Source: Rhodopseudomonas palustris
Lineage (GTDB): Bacteria; Pseudomonadota; Alphaproteobacteria; Rhizobiales; Xanthobacteraceae
Direction: 5' to 3'
Length of the DNA: 64,000 nt
Assembly: GCF_013415845.1 (NCBI RefSeq)
Contig: NZ_CP058907.1
Span: 5,258,415-5,322,414 of the forward strand
Shown here: positions 42,158 to 50,877 of the stretch, one piece after another
Layout: each line of letters starts with the position of its first letter
Numbering within the stretch: the first letter of the stretch is position 1
Position numbers and translations under genes: made by a program
The notes under the pieces: model-generated
What the model was told of the DNA's origin: nothing
The model's input: the letters and a program-made list of their open reading frames with translations, nothing else
The model's database searches: none

Positions 42158-42193
42158 GCACTCTGCTCGGCACAACGATGCCGAGCAGAGTGC
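42158..42193 (-). promoter_or_regulatory. Perfect 15-bp leader hairpin six bases before the OMP start codon
   Basis: GCACTCTGCTCGGCA (42158-42172) and TGCCGAGCAGAGTGC (42179-42193) form a perfect 15-bp stem with a six-base loop. On the minus-strand transcript it ends six bases before the ATG at 42149-42151, so the ribosome site region is inside or against the stem. This would inhibit translation unless opened, or mark an attenuation element. A TTG start within the loop region is an alternative explanation of coding but not of the symmetry. Confidence 0.65.
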
Positions 42194-42238
42194 GCGCCAT
42201 GGATTAAAAAAGCGGTAACCCTGTTTGTTAGCTAGCTG

Positions 42239-44125
42239 CTAACCACGCGCAACCACGCCACGCAGCACCAACCGATTGAGCCGGCTGGCGAAGGCGGCGG
42301 GGTCTTCGGGCAGTTCGCCGTCGAGGATCTGCGCCTGCTCGAGCAGCAGGAAAGCAAGATCGCCGGCTTCCGCCTTGTCGGTCCTGGTATCGCCGAGCGC
42401 GGCGACCAGCGGATGCGTCAGGTTGATCTCCAGGATCGGCTTGGAGCCGGCCCCTTTGTTGGCGCGCGCCAGCAGCTTTTCCAATTCGCGATCCGGCCCC
42501 ATGCCGCCAGCGACCAGACACGAGGCGCTCGACGTCAGCCGCTGCGAGGCTTTGACGTCGGAGACGCGCTCACCGAGCGCGTCCTTGATCACCGCGATCA
42601 CGGTCGCCTCGTCGGCCTTTGCCTCGTCCTTGTTGTCCTTGTCCTGGTCCTGATCGAGCTTCGGGATCAGGTCGAAATTGACATCGCCCTGGCTCAACGA
42701 CTTCAGCGGCTTGCCGCCGAAATCGAGCTGCCCGGAGGTCCAGAACGCATCGACCGGATCGGTCAGCAGCAGCACTTCGATGCCGCGCGCGGTGGCCGAT
42801 TCCAGCTTCGGGTTGGACTTCAGCCGCTCCAGCGAGTCGCCGACCAGATAGTAGATCTCGGTCTGGTTCTCCTTCATCGCCTCGACATATTGCTTCAGCG
42901 AACGCTTCTCGCCGGCCGTGGTGGTGAAGCGCGCCAGCGACAGCAGCTTTTCGCGGCGCTCGAAGTCCTCGTACAAGCCTTCCTTCAGCACCGGGCCGAA
43001 CGCATCCCAGATCTTGCTGAAGTCCTCCGGCTTCTTGTCGGCGAGGCTTTCCAGCTCGCTGATCACCTTGCCGGTCACCGCGGTGCGGATCTGCGCGAGC
43101 TGCGGATTCTTCTGCAGCATCTCGCGCGACAGGTTGAGCGGCAGATCCTCGGAATCGATCACGCCGCGCAGGAAGCGCAGGTAAGGCGGCAGCAGCTCGG
43201 CTTCCGAGGTGATGAAGACGCGGCGGACGTAGAGCTTGATCTTGCCCTTGCGCTCCGGCTCGAACAGATCGAACGGCTTGGTGGACGGCGCGAACAGCAG
43301 CACAGCGTAGGACTGCCGACCCTCGGCGCGATAATGCAGCGTCATCGCCGGCTCGTCGAACGCGCCCGCGATCTGCTTGTAGGCCTGCTTGTAGTCGTCC
43401 TCGCTCAGCTCCGACTTCGAGCGCTGCCACAGCGCGCTGGCTGAATTGATCTGGCGCGGCTCGCCCTCCTCCGGCACCAGCTCGATCGGGAACTGGATGT
43501 TGTCGGAATACTCGGTGACGATCCGCTCGATCTGCCAGTCTTCGAGATATTTCGACGCGTCCGGCTTCAGATGCAGCACGATCTCGGTGCCGCGCTCGAC
43601 CCGCGCGGCGGCTTCTTCGGACGCCGGAGCGATCTCGAAGCCGGCACCGCCGGCGGACGTCCAGGTCCACACATCGTCCGAGCCGGCGCGGCGGCTCGTA
43701 ACGGTGATCTTATCGGCCACCATGAAGGCGGCGTAAAAGCCGACGCCGAACTGGCCGATCAGGCCGGCGCTGTCCTTGGATTCGGCGAGCTTGGAAATGA
43801 AGGATTTGGTGCCGGACTTGGCGATGGTACCGAGATTGTCGATCAGCTCCTGGCGGTCCATGCCGATGCCGTTATCGACAATCGTCAGGCTGTCGGGCGC
43901 CTTCTTCGGGATGATCCGGATCTTCGGTTCGCCGCCCTTTTCCATCAGCTCGGGCTTTGCGATCGACTCGTAGCGCAGCTTGTCGAGCGCGTCGGACGCG
44001 TTCGAAATCAGCTCGCGCAGGAAGATGTCGGTCTCGGAATAGACCGAGTGCACCATCAGGTTCAAAAGCTCGGCAACTTCAGCCTGGAACGGCTTCGTCT
44101 CGCTGGCGGTATCAGTCATGGTCAT
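42239..44125 (-). CDS. htpG: Molecular chaperone HtpG (Hsp90)
   Basis: 628 residues from the first of two ATGs (44125; the second is 44119). The N-terminal ATP-binding domain starts [38 protein letters not shown] and contains [12 protein letters not shown] and [13 protein letters not shown]. The middle ([31 protein letters not shown]) and C-terminal domains are complete, matching the E. coli protein in length. It is a cytosolic ATP-driven chaperone active under heat and other stress. Its start sits about 90 bases downstream of the kinase gene stop. Confidence 0.97.
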   Translation of the reverse strand: MTMTDTASETKPFQAEVAELLNLMVHSVYSETDIFLRELISNASDALDKLRYESIAKPELMEKGGEPKIRIIPKKAPDSLTIVDNGIGMDRQELIDNLGTIAKSGTKSFISKLAESKDSAGLIGQFGVGFYAAFMVADKITVTSRRAGSDDVWTWTSAGGAGFEIAPASEEAAARVERGTEIVLHLKPDASKYLEDWQIERIVTEYSDNIQFPIELVPEEGEPRQINSASALWQRSKSELSEDDYKQAYKQIAGAFDEPAMTLHYRAEGRQSYAVLLFAPSTKPFDLFEPERKGKIKLYVRRVFITSEAELLPPYLRFLRGVIDSEDLPLNLSREMLQKNPQLAQIRTAVTGKVISELESLADKKPEDFSKIWDAFGPVLKEGLYEDFERREKLLSLARFTTTAGEKRSLKQYVEAMKENQTEIYYLVGDSLERLKSNPKLESATARGIEVLLLTDPVDAFWTSGQLDFGGKPLKSLSQGDVNFDLIPKLDQDQDKDNKDEAKADEATVIAVIKDALGERVSDVKASQRLTSSASCLVAGGMGPDRELEKLLARANKGAGSKPILEINLTHPLVAALGDTRTDKAEAGDLAFLLLEQAQILDGELPEDPAAFASRLNRLVLRGVVARG

Positions 44126-44213
44126 GGCGAATGTCGCTGGTCCTGGAGAAGGAATGTGAGGGAAAACCGGGATATAGCGCTGGCGGGCGCGATGGCAAGA
44201 TCGCGGCGCCGGC

Positions 44214-45590
44214 CTAGATGCCCGGACCGGCCGACGCCACCGCGGAGCAGCAGCAGGCTTTGAGGCCGCCGAGCTCGGAGCGCGACAGCCGCAAGCTCCA
44301 GCCATAGGCGTCGAGCACGTCCTGGACAATGGCGAGCCCCAGCCCGGCGCCCTCGCCGCGCTGATCGAGCCGGATGCCGCGCGACAGCACCTCGGTGCGC
44401 GCCGCCTCGTCCAGCCCGTCGCCATCGTCCTCGATCATGACGCAGAATTCGTCGGCGTCGCACGACGTGCCGATCCGCACCCGCGACTTGGCGTGGCGGG
44501 TGGCGTTGTCGAGCAGATTGCCGAGCACTTCGGCGAGGTCGGTGCGCTCGATCGGCACCGCCACATAGTCGGCGACCTCGATGCCGTAGTCGATCGAACG
44601 GCCCGCGGGGGTGCGCGACTGGATCGTCACCAGGGAGCGCACCAGCGGCAACAACTCGACCGTGACGCTCTCGCCGCGCCGCGCCGCGCCGCGCAGCCGG
44701 GCCCGCGCCAGTTCGCGGTCGACATGCCGGCTCATCGCCGCACCGACCGCTTCGATGTCGCGGGCGAGCTTGTCTTCGCCGCGCTCGCGCAACCGCGCGG
44801 CGTCGCCCGCCAAGGCCGCGAGCGGCGTCTTCAGACCATGGGCGAGATCGGCCGCCCGGTCGCGCGAGCGCTCGATCTCGCGCGCCTGCGCTTCGAGCAG
44901 CGCGTTGACCTCCTCGACCAGCGGCCGCACCTCGTCCGGCACCGCCTCGGGCAAACGGCTGCTGCGGCCTGAGCGGATCGCGGCGACGTCGCGGCGCAGG
45001 GCCGCGAGCGGCCGCAGACCCAGCATCACCTGGACCGAGGTGGCGAGCGCCAGCACCGCGCCCAGCAGCCCGAGCGCCACCACAAGATCGCGCGCGAACG
45101 CCTTGCCGGCGGCATCGACCCGCGCCAGATCGACCGCCACGGCGGCCCGGATCGGCACGCTCTTGCCGCCCATGGTGAGCTGCACCCGGCGCTCGACGAT
45201 CGACAGCCGCGAGGCGAACGGGCCGGCGATGTCGTGGTGATGGACTTCCCCGGGGCCGGGCTGATCGATCGGCACCGTCAGCCGGTCGTCCCACAGCGAG
45301 CGCGAACGCACCAGCTGGTCGCCGTCGTCACCGACCTGCCAATACAGTCCCGACAGCGGCTCGGAGAACCGCGGATCGGTCGGCGGTCGCACAACCGTGA
45401 GCCGTCCGTCCGGCCCGGCCTCGATGCCGGCGAGCAGCTGCTTCAGCGATACTTCCAGATCGTCCGCGATGGTACGGGTGACGTGGCGCTCGAACAGGAT
45501 GGTGAGCGCGAAACCGGCGACGCTGAGCGCGATCAGGATCGCCGCGGCCCCGCCGGCGATCAAGCGCAGCCGCAGCGAGCTGTGCTTCAT
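44214..45590 (-). CDS. Membrane sensor histidine kinase, partner of the upstream response regulator
   Basis: 458 residues from the ATG at 45590, which overlaps the regulator stop (ATGA). TM1 at about 8-32, a periplasmic domain of about 130 residues, TM2 at about 168-190, HAMP, HisKA with His251 in [14 protein letters not shown], and HATPase ([31 protein letters not shown]). A PhoQ/FeuQ-like lay-out. The last residues, [16 protein letters not shown], hold three consecutive Cys, odd for a cytosolic end. With the regulator and PepSY protein it forms a three-gene operon; the signal is unknown. Confidence 0.9.
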   Translation of the reverse strand: MKHSSLRLRLIAGGAAAILIALSVAGFALTILFERHVTRTIADDLEVSLKQLLAGIEAGPDGRLTVVRPPTDPRFSEPLSGLYWQVGDDGDQLVRSRSLWDDRLTVPIDQPGPGEVHHHDIAGPFASRLSIVERRVQLTMGGKSVPIRAAVAVDLARVDAAGKAFARDLVVALGLLGAVLALATSVQVMLGLRPLAALRRDVAAIRSGRSSRLPEAVPDEVRPLVEEVNALLEAQAREIERSRDRAADLAHGLKTPLAALAGDAARLRERGEDKLARDIEAVGAAMSRHVDRELARARLRGAARRGESVTVELLPLVRSLVTIQSRTPAGRSIDYGIEVADYVAVPIERTDLAEVLGNLLDNATRHAKSRVRIGTSCDADEFCVMIEDDGDGLDEAARTEVLSRGIRLDQRGEGAGLGLAIVQDVLDAYGWSLRLSRSELGGLKACCCSAVASAGPGI

Positions 45591-46255
45591 GAACGCTCGT
45601 CCGGCACGATGTAGCCGAAGCCGCGCCGGGTCTCGATCAGGTCGGCGCCGATCTTGCGGCGAACCCGGCCGACCAGCACCTCGATGGCGTTGGAATCGTG
45701 GGCGTCGTCCTGGCCGTAGATGTTCTCGGCAAGTTCGTATTGCGACACCACCCGGCCGCGATGCAGCACCAGATAGGACGCCAGCCGATATTCCAGCGGC
45801 GACAGCGAAACCGGCTTGCCGCCGACGCTGACCTGCATCTGCCGCTCGTCGAGCGTGACCTCGCCGATGGTGACCACCGACGAGGCATGGCCGGCCGAGC
45901 GCCGCACGATCGAGCGCAGCCGCGCCAGCAGCTCCTCCATCTGGAACGGCTTCGGCAGGTAGTCGTCGGCACCGGCGTCGATGCCGTCGACACGTTCGGC
46001 CCAGCTTCCGCGTGCGGTGAGTATCAGCACCGGGGTGAGGCGGCCGTTGTCGCGCCAGCGCTTCAGGATGGTGAGGCCGTCGAGCCCGGGCAGACCGAGG
46101 TCGAGGATGATCGCGGCATAATCTTCGGTATCGCCACGAAACCACGCTTCTTCGCCGTCACCGACGATCTCGGCGAGGTAACCGGCTTCGCCGAGGCCGC
46201 GCGCCAGCTCCGACGCGATCCGGCTGTCGTCCTCGACCACCAGCACCCGCATCAT
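45587..46255 (-). CDS. OmpR-type response regulator
   Basis: 222 residues starting MMRVLVVEDDSRIA. Receiver with phosphoacceptor Asp52 in AAIILDLGLPGLDG, ILTARGS, and YLPKPF (Lys); winged-helix DNA-binding domain (about 125-218: LTLDERQ-like VTLDERQMQVSVGG, LSPLEYRLASYLVLHRGRVV, NAIEVLVGRVRRKIG, IETRRGFGYIV). The ATG at 46253-46255 overlaps the stop of the PepSY gene, and the next kinase overlaps its own stop, so the three are translationally coupled. Resembles the FeuP/PhoP group of Rhizobiales. Confidence 0.92.
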   Translation of the reverse strand: MMRVLVVEDDSRIASELARGLGEAGYLAEIVGDGEEAWFRGDTEDYAAIILDLGLPGLDGLTILKRWRDNGRLTPVLILTARGSWAERVDGIDAGADDYLPKPFQMEELLARLRSIVRRSAGHASSVVTIGEVTLDERQMQVSVGGKPVSLSPLEYRLASYLVLHRGRVVSQYELAENIYGQDDAHDSNAIEVLVGRVRRKIGADLIETRRGFGYIVPDERS

Positions 46256-46590
46256 TTCTCCTTGGTGCGGCGGATCTCGCCACTCAGCGCATCGACATAG
46301 ACCTCGTACAGCCGGCCGGCCTTGTCGACCACGATGAACTCGTACAGCCACTGATCGTGGTGGCGCTCGATCTCGACGCCGGTGATCTCGCCGGGCAGCT
46401 TATCGCGAACCCGGCCGAGCAGTTCGGCAAGGGGACGGATTTCGCCGCGCTCGACGGCGAGGCGGGCTTCGTCATGATCCTGGCGGTGGTCGTGGGCGCC
46501 GTGATTATGCTCATGCGCGAGCAGGCGCGCCGACGGCAGCGGTGCCGCGGCGATCAGGGCTGCGAAGATGAAAATGAACAGGCGCCCCAT
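46252..46590 (-). CDS. Small periplasmic PepSY-domain protein with a His-rich N-terminus
   Basis: 112 residues. Signal peptide (about 1-25, FIFIFAALIAAAPLPSARLLA) then a His-rich stretch, HEHNHGAHDHRQDHD, with six His within 14 residues, followed by a PepSY domain (about 45-112: LGRVRDKLPGEITGVEIERH, YEFIVVDKAGRLYEVYVDAL, SGEIRRTKEK). It is first in the PepSY-regulator-kinase operon. The position suggests that it modulates the kinase from the periplasm, as FeuN does for FeuQ in Sinorhizobium; the His tract suggests metal binding. Both are inference. Confidence 0.8.
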   Translation of the reverse strand: MGRLFIFIFAALIAAAPLPSARLLAHEHNHGAHDHRQDHDEARLAVERGEIRPLAELLGRVRDKLPGEITGVEIERHHDQWLYEFIVVDKAGRLYEVYVDALSGEIRRTKEK

Positions 46591-46687
46591 TGGTGCTTCG
46601 GCCGGCTCCTTTCGAAACCGCCAGTCTGGCGCCGGGCCGCTGACCGCTCGCTGACAATGATCAAACCGGCACGGATCGTAGCGGCCG

Positions 46688-46996
46688 TCAGCCGCCGTTC
46701 CGAGAAAACAACGGCCGCAGCACGCCGGCCACCAGCCCGGCAGCGATCAGCAAGCCGACCACCGGAATCCACAACAGAAACGCCCCGAGCAGCAACACGA
46801 GCACCACTGCGATCACCGCACCTATGGCCAGCGCCATCAAAAACAGGCCAAGCGGACCGACTTTGCCGACAAAGACGTGCTCGGTGGTGTTCTGATCGAT
46901 AAAGATCCGCGTCCCCATCGGATCATGGGTCTGTCCGGGCGGAATGATCTCCGGCTCATAGCGCGGCCGCTCCGGCGGCCTGGATTGATCGGTCAT
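46688..46996 (-). CDS. Hypothetical membrane protein with two TM helices
   Basis: 102 residues from the ATG at 46996 (MTDQSRPPERPRYEPEIIPP). A proline-rich hydrophilic N-terminus of about 45 residues is followed by two TM helices (about 49-72 and 75-93) and an Arg-containing tail (GVLRPLFSRNGG). No family is recognised, although such proteins are common in the Bradyrhizobium group. Upstream in-frame codons extend the reading frame, but without a hydrophobic or coding-like segment. Confidence 0.6.
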   Translation of the reverse strand: MTDQSRPPERPRYEPEIIPPGQTHDPMGTRIFIDQNTTEHVFVGKVGPLGLFLMALAIGAVIAVVLVLLLGAFLLWIPVVGLLIAAGLVAGVLRPLFSRNGG

Positions 46997-47179
46997 GATG
47001 CAAGTCCTTGGGGCGCGCGCGGCTCGGCTCCGGCGCGAATCAAGCATAGCCACAAAGGTGGCAAGCGCGAGAGCGTTTCCACAGGCGTTACGCGGCGATC
47101 GGCCGCGCGACACACTGTTTGAACTCAGCAATACCGCCGATGCCGTGCTCAGCGGCCGAACAGCCGCTGCCGAACGAAC

Positions 47180-48304
47180 TCAGGACGCCCGCAGGAGTTC
47201 CTTGGCCTGCGCCACCCGCTCCGGGAAGGCGGCAGCCAGCGCGGCACGGTCGGCTTTCAGCACCCCGCGCTCGGTGATCAGACCGGTGACAAGGCGCGCC
47301 GGAGTGACGTCAAAGCCGTAATTGGCGACCTTGGACCCCTGCGGCACGATCCGCACCGTCTCGATCCGTCCGTCACTGGTACGGCCGGTCATATCGGTCA
47401 CTTCCGCGGCCTCGCGCTGCTCGATCGGGATTTCGCGGACGCCGTCGTGGATGGTGAAGTCGATCGTCGGCGACGGCAGCGCGACGTAGAATGGCACCTT
47501 GTTGTCGGCCGCCGCCAGCGCCTTCAGATAGGTGCCGATCTTGTTGCAGACATCGCCGTCGGCGGTGACGCGGTCGGTGCCGACGATCACGAGATCGACC
47601 AGCCCGTGCTGCATCAGATGACCGCCGGTATTGTCCGGAATCACGGTGTGGTCGACGCCATGATGGCCGAGCTCCCAGGCGGTGAGCGACGCGCCCTGAT
47701 TCCGCGGGCGGGTCTCGTCGGCATACACATGGATCGGAATACCAGCATCGAACGCCTGATAGATCGGCGCGGTCGCGGTGCCCCAATCCACGGTCGCGAG
47801 CCAGCCGGCATTGCAATGGGTCAGCACATTGACCCGCTCGCCGGGCTTCTTGGTCGCCGCGATCGCCTCGATCAGCTTCAGGCCGCTGGCGCCGATCGCC
47901 TGATTGATCGCGACGTCTTCATCGGCGATCTCACCGGCACGCCGATACGCCGCCGCGACGCGATCGGCCGGCTGCACCGGAGCGAGCGCGCGGCGCATCT
48001 CGTCGAGCGCCCATTTCAGATTGATGGCGGTCGGCCGGGTTGCGACCAGCTTGGCGTAGGCGGCATCGAGACCGGCGTTGGAGGCATCCTCGCGCATCGC
48101 CAGCGCCATGCCGTAGGCTGCGGTCGCGCCGATCAGCGGCGCGCCGCGCACCAGCATGGTGCGGATCGCATCGGCCGCGTCATCGGAGCTGGTCAGCTTC
48201 ACCACCACGTAGTCGTGCGGCAGCCGGCGCTGATCGATGGTGCCGACGGTCCAGCCATCAGCCTCGAGCCAGATCGTGCGGGTATGCTTGCCGTCGACTT
48301 TCAT
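47180..48304 (-). CDS. mtnA: S-methyl-5-thioribose-1-phosphate isomerase MtnA
   Basis: 374 residues. Conserved [13 protein letters not shown] (53-65), [13 protein letters not shown] (Cys164 in the catalytic position), and [20 protein letters not shown] with Asp244, the second catalytic residue. It converts 5-methylthioribose-1-phosphate to 5-methylthioribulose-1-phosphate. mtnP lies upstream on the same strand, with a repeat of family B in the 110-base gap, so MTA is phosphorolysed and then isomerised by products of neighbouring genes, the standard pair for methionine salvage or the MTA-isoprenoid/DHAP shunts. The later enzymes are not in this window. Confidence 0.95.
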   Translation of the reverse strand: MKVDGKHTRTIWLEADGWTVGTIDQRRLPHDYVVVKLTSSDDAADAIRTMLVRGAPLIGATAAYGMALAMREDASNAGLDAAYAKLVATRPTAINLKWALDEMRRALAPVQPADRVAAAYRRAGEIADEDVAINQAIGASGLKLIEAIAATKKPGERVNVLTHCNAGWLATVDWGTATAPIYQAFDAGIPIHVYADETRPRNQGASLTAWELGHHGVDHTVIPDNTGGHLMQHGLVDLVIVGTDRVTADGDVCNKIGTYLKALAAADNKVPFYVALPSPTIDFTIHDGVREIPIEQREAAEVTDMTGRTSDGRIETVRIVPQGSKVANYGFDVTPARLVTGLITERGVLKADRAALAAAFPERVAQAKELLRAS

Positions 48305-48327
48305 GGTGCCTCGCTGAGATCGAATCG

Positions 48328-48410
48328 GTCATTGCGAGCGAAGCGAAGCAGTCCAGAAATTCACATGCCAGCACTGGACTGCTTCGTCGCTTCCGCTCCT
48401 CGCAATGACG
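48328..48410. repeat. Intergenic palindromic repeat, family B, copy 1
   Basis: Begins GTCATTGCGAGCGAAGCGAA and ends GCTTCCGCTCCTCGCAATGA plus CG; AGTCCAG and CTGGACTGCTTCG inside are also complementary. The whole can fold into one long stem. A close copy is at 50751-50833. It separates mtnP and mtnA. Confidence 0.8.
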
Positions 48411-48414
48411 AGGT

Positions 48415-49290
48415 TTACGCCTTCAAAACCCGCCCGGCCACCGCGTCGAGCTTCTTCAGCAGTTCCGGATCGCGCGCTTCGGGGGCGGTGATGAAGGCGG
48501 CATCGAGGGCACGATCGGAGCCGATCGGGCATTCCTCGTGCTCGCGCGGGAAGTCCTGCGCCAGCCGCGCCACCAGGCTCTTGGCCTTCTCGGCATTGGA
48601 GGTCAGAACGCGGACGATGTCCTGCACCGTTACCGCGTCATGGTCCGGGTGCCAGCAGTCGAAATCGGTGACCATCGCCACCGTTGCGTAGCAAATTTCC
48701 GCCTCACGGGCGAGCTTGGCCTCCGGCATGTTGGTCATGCCGATCACCGAATAGCCGAGCTGCTTGTAAGTCATGCTCTCCGCGTAGCTGGAGAACTGCG
48801 GACCTTCCATGCACAGATAGGTGCCGCCGCGCGCTACCGGAATGCCCTCGGCCTCCGCCGCAGCCGCAAGGTGGATGCGCAGCCGCGGGCTCACCGGGTG
48901 CGCCATCGAGACGTGGGCGACGCAGCCTTTGCCGAAGAACGAGCTTTCGCGCTTGTAGGTGCGGTCGACGAACTGATCGACCAGCACGAAGGTGCCGGGC
49001 GGCAGCTCTTCCTTGAACGAGCCGCAGGCCGACAGCGAGATCAGGTCGGTGACGCCGGCGCGCTTCAGCACGTCGATATTGGCGCGGTAGTTGATGTCGG
49101 AGGGCGACAGCCGGTGGCCCTTGTCATGGCGCGGCATGAACACGATCGGCAGGCCGGCGATATTGCCGCGCCGCACCGCGGAAGACGGCTGCCCCCACGG
49201 GCTCGCGATCGCTTCCTCTCGGACGTCTTCCAACCCGGGCAAATCATAGATCCCGGAGCCGCCGATAATGCCGAGCACGGCCTTAGTCAT
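48415..49290 (-). CDS. mtnP: S-methyl-5'-thioadenosine phosphorylase MtnP
   Basis: 291 residues. The motifs LGIIGGSGIYDLPGL, the phosphate-binding MPRHDKGHRLSPSDINYRAN, YLCMEGPQFSSYAES, and VTDFDCWH identify class II MTA phosphorylases. The enzyme cleaves MTA, made in polyamine and quorum-signal synthesis, to adenine and methylthioribose-1-phosphate, which MtnA uses. Both are on the minus strand. The ATG is at 49290; a GTCTCCCCGACG-type leader precedes. Confidence 0.95.
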   Translation of the reverse strand: MTKAVLGIIGGSGIYDLPGLEDVREEAIASPWGQPSSAVRRGNIAGLPIVFMPRHDKGHRLSPSDINYRANIDVLKRAGVTDLISLSACGSFKEELPPGTFVLVDQFVDRTYKRESSFFGKGCVAHVSMAHPVSPRLRIHLAAAAEAEGIPVARGGTYLCMEGPQFSSYAESMTYKQLGYSVIGMTNMPEAKLAREAEICYATVAMVTDFDCWHPDHDAVTVQDIVRVLTSNAEKAKSLVARLAQDFPREHEECPIGSDRALDAAFITAPEARDPELLKKLDAVAGRVLKA

Positions 49291-49572
49291 GGACTGTCTC
49301 CCCGACGAAAGCGTTTTCGAGCGAAGTGGTCACCGGTTCGCGTGAAGAAAACGCGTCACAACAAAATCTGCCGCCGCATTCAACATGCGGGCGGGGCAGC
49401 GACAACCCCTTACGGCGGCGGATCAGCCAAACGTCTTATCTTACCGCGTTGTCGGACACGCCCATGACGGGCCGTCGCCGCGACGAATTTTCCTGTTCCC
49501 GAACCTACGACGATCGGATTAGGATCATCGCTAAGGCCACGCAAAAGCGGCCAAGGGGAGAGAAACAACGTG

Positions 49573-50712
49573 ATGACTGGACGCGTCGTGTTCGGCGCCA
49601 TGGAGGAGGTCGTCTACGGTCAGCCAGCGGCGGAAGCGCTCGCCGCTCAGTTCGACCGCATCGGCGCGCAGCGCGCGCTGCTGATGGTGTCGGGCACGCT
49701 GAACCGCACCACCGATGAAATCGCCAAGATCAAGGACGCGCTCGGCGGCCGCTGCGCCGGGGTGTTCGACGCGATGCCGGCGCATACGCCGCGCGCCGCA
49801 GTGATCGCCGCCACCGAACAGGCCCGCGCCATCCAGGCCGATATCATCGTCACCGTCGGCGGCGGCTCGATCACCGACGGCGCCAAGGCGGTGCAGATCT
49901 GCCTCGCCAACGACATCTCGAGCGCCGCCGAGATCGACCGCGTCCGCAACATCAACGCGCCTGTCGCCCCCAAAGTCCGGCAGATCAGCGTCCCGACCAC
50001 GATCTCGGGCGGCGAATTCAGTGCCATTGCGGGCGTCACCAACGAAGCCACCAGGGTGAAGGAGAGGCTGGCGCATCCGCTGACGATGCCGCGCGCCGCG
50101 ATCCTCGATCCGGCCATCACCCTGCACACGCCGGAATGGCTGTTCCTGTCGACCGGCATCCGGGCGGTCGATCACTGCGTCGAAGCGATCTGCTCGCGCG
50201 AGGCGCACCCGTACGGCGACGCCCAGGCGCTGCGCGGCCTTGCGATGCTCGCTGCGGGGCTGCCGCGGGTGAAGGCCGACCCGACCGACCTCGATGCCCG
50301 GCTCGACTGTCAGATCGGCACCTGGCTGTCGATGGGTGCGCTGTCGTCCGGCGTGCCGATGGGCGCCAGCCACGGCATCGGCTACGTGCTCGGCGCCGTG
50401 TTCGACGTGCCGCACGGCCACACCTCCTGCATCATGCTGCCGGCGGTGATGCGCTGGAACAAGTCCGCCAACCGCGACCGCCAAGCGCTGGTCGCGGCCG
50501 CGATGGGACATCCCGGCGAAGACGCCGGCGACGTGCTCGACGCGCTGATCCGGGTGCTCGGCATGCCGCGCAGCTTGCGCGACGTGAACGTCGGACCCGA
50601 GCATTTCGAGCGGATCGCCACCCAGGCAATGGGCACCCCATGGGTGCCGCGCAATCCACGCCCGATCGAAGGACCGGCGCAGGTCCGGGAGATCCTGGAG
50701 CTCGCGGCGTGA
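49573..50712 (+). CDS. Iron-containing alcohol dehydrogenase (maleylacetate-reductase type)
   Basis: 379 residues from the ATG (a GTG one codon earlier is possible; AGGGGAG precedes by a few bases). The NAD-binding motif VTVGGGSITDGAKAV (about 93-107), the metal-site LSTGIRAVDHCVEAI (Asp and His), and GASHGIGYVLGAVFDVPHGHTSCIMLP (metal-binding His residues) are clear. It resembles maleylacetate reductases or related Fe-ADHs of aromatic catabolism. Its position before an acyl-CoA ligase and an EthD-like protein would suit a degradation cluster, but the substrate is unknown. Confidence 0.85.
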   Translation: MTGRVVFGAMEEVVYGQPAAEALAAQFDRIGAQRALLMVSGTLNRTTDEIAKIKDALGGRCAGVFDAMPAHTPRAAVIAATEQARAIQADIIVTVGGGSITDGAKAVQICLANDISSAAEIDRVRNINAPVAPKVRQISVPTTISGGEFSAIAGVTNEATRVKERLAHPLTMPRAAILDPAITLHTPEWLFLSTGIRAVDHCVEAICSREAHPYGDAQALRGLAMLAAGLPRVKADPTDLDARLDCQIGTWLSMGALSSGVPMGASHGIGYVLGAVFDVPHGHTSCIMLPAVMRWNKSANRDRQALVAAAMGHPGEDAGDVLDALIRVLGMPRSLRDVNVGPEHFERIATQAMGTPWVPRNPRPIEGPAQVREILELAA

Positions 50713-50750
50713 AGACGCGCCTGCTTTCGCGGAACCAACAACGATGAGAT

Positions 50751-50833
50751 CGTCATTGCGAGCGTAGCGAAGCAATCCAGGAGCGCAGTGCACGTCGCTG
50801 AATTGCTTCGTCGCTTCGCTCCTCGCAATGACG
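50751..50833. repeat. Intergenic palindromic repeat, family B, copy 2
   Basis: Begins CGTCATTGCGAGCGTAGCGA and ends GCTTCGCTCCTCGCAATGAC plus G. Ends and inner segments (AAGCAATCCAG / CTGAATTGCTT) are complementary. It is closely like the copy at 48328-48410 and lies 45 bases before the acyl-CoA ligase start. Confidence 0.8.
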
Positions 50834-50877
50834 ACGGAAAACCAGAAGCTCAGGCACGCATCAGCACGAGGAGCACG

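Noticed and set aside
42227..42243. GTTAGC-TAGCT-GCTAAC inverted repeat at the htpG stop codon
   Set aside because: Only a 6-bp stem with no T run on the minus strand, so it cannot be called a terminator.
44126..44425. N-terminal extension of HtpG by 100 codons
   Set aside because: HtpG of normal length begins at 44125/44119; the extension overlaps the 3' end of the kinase gene and is Arg/Ala-rich noise.
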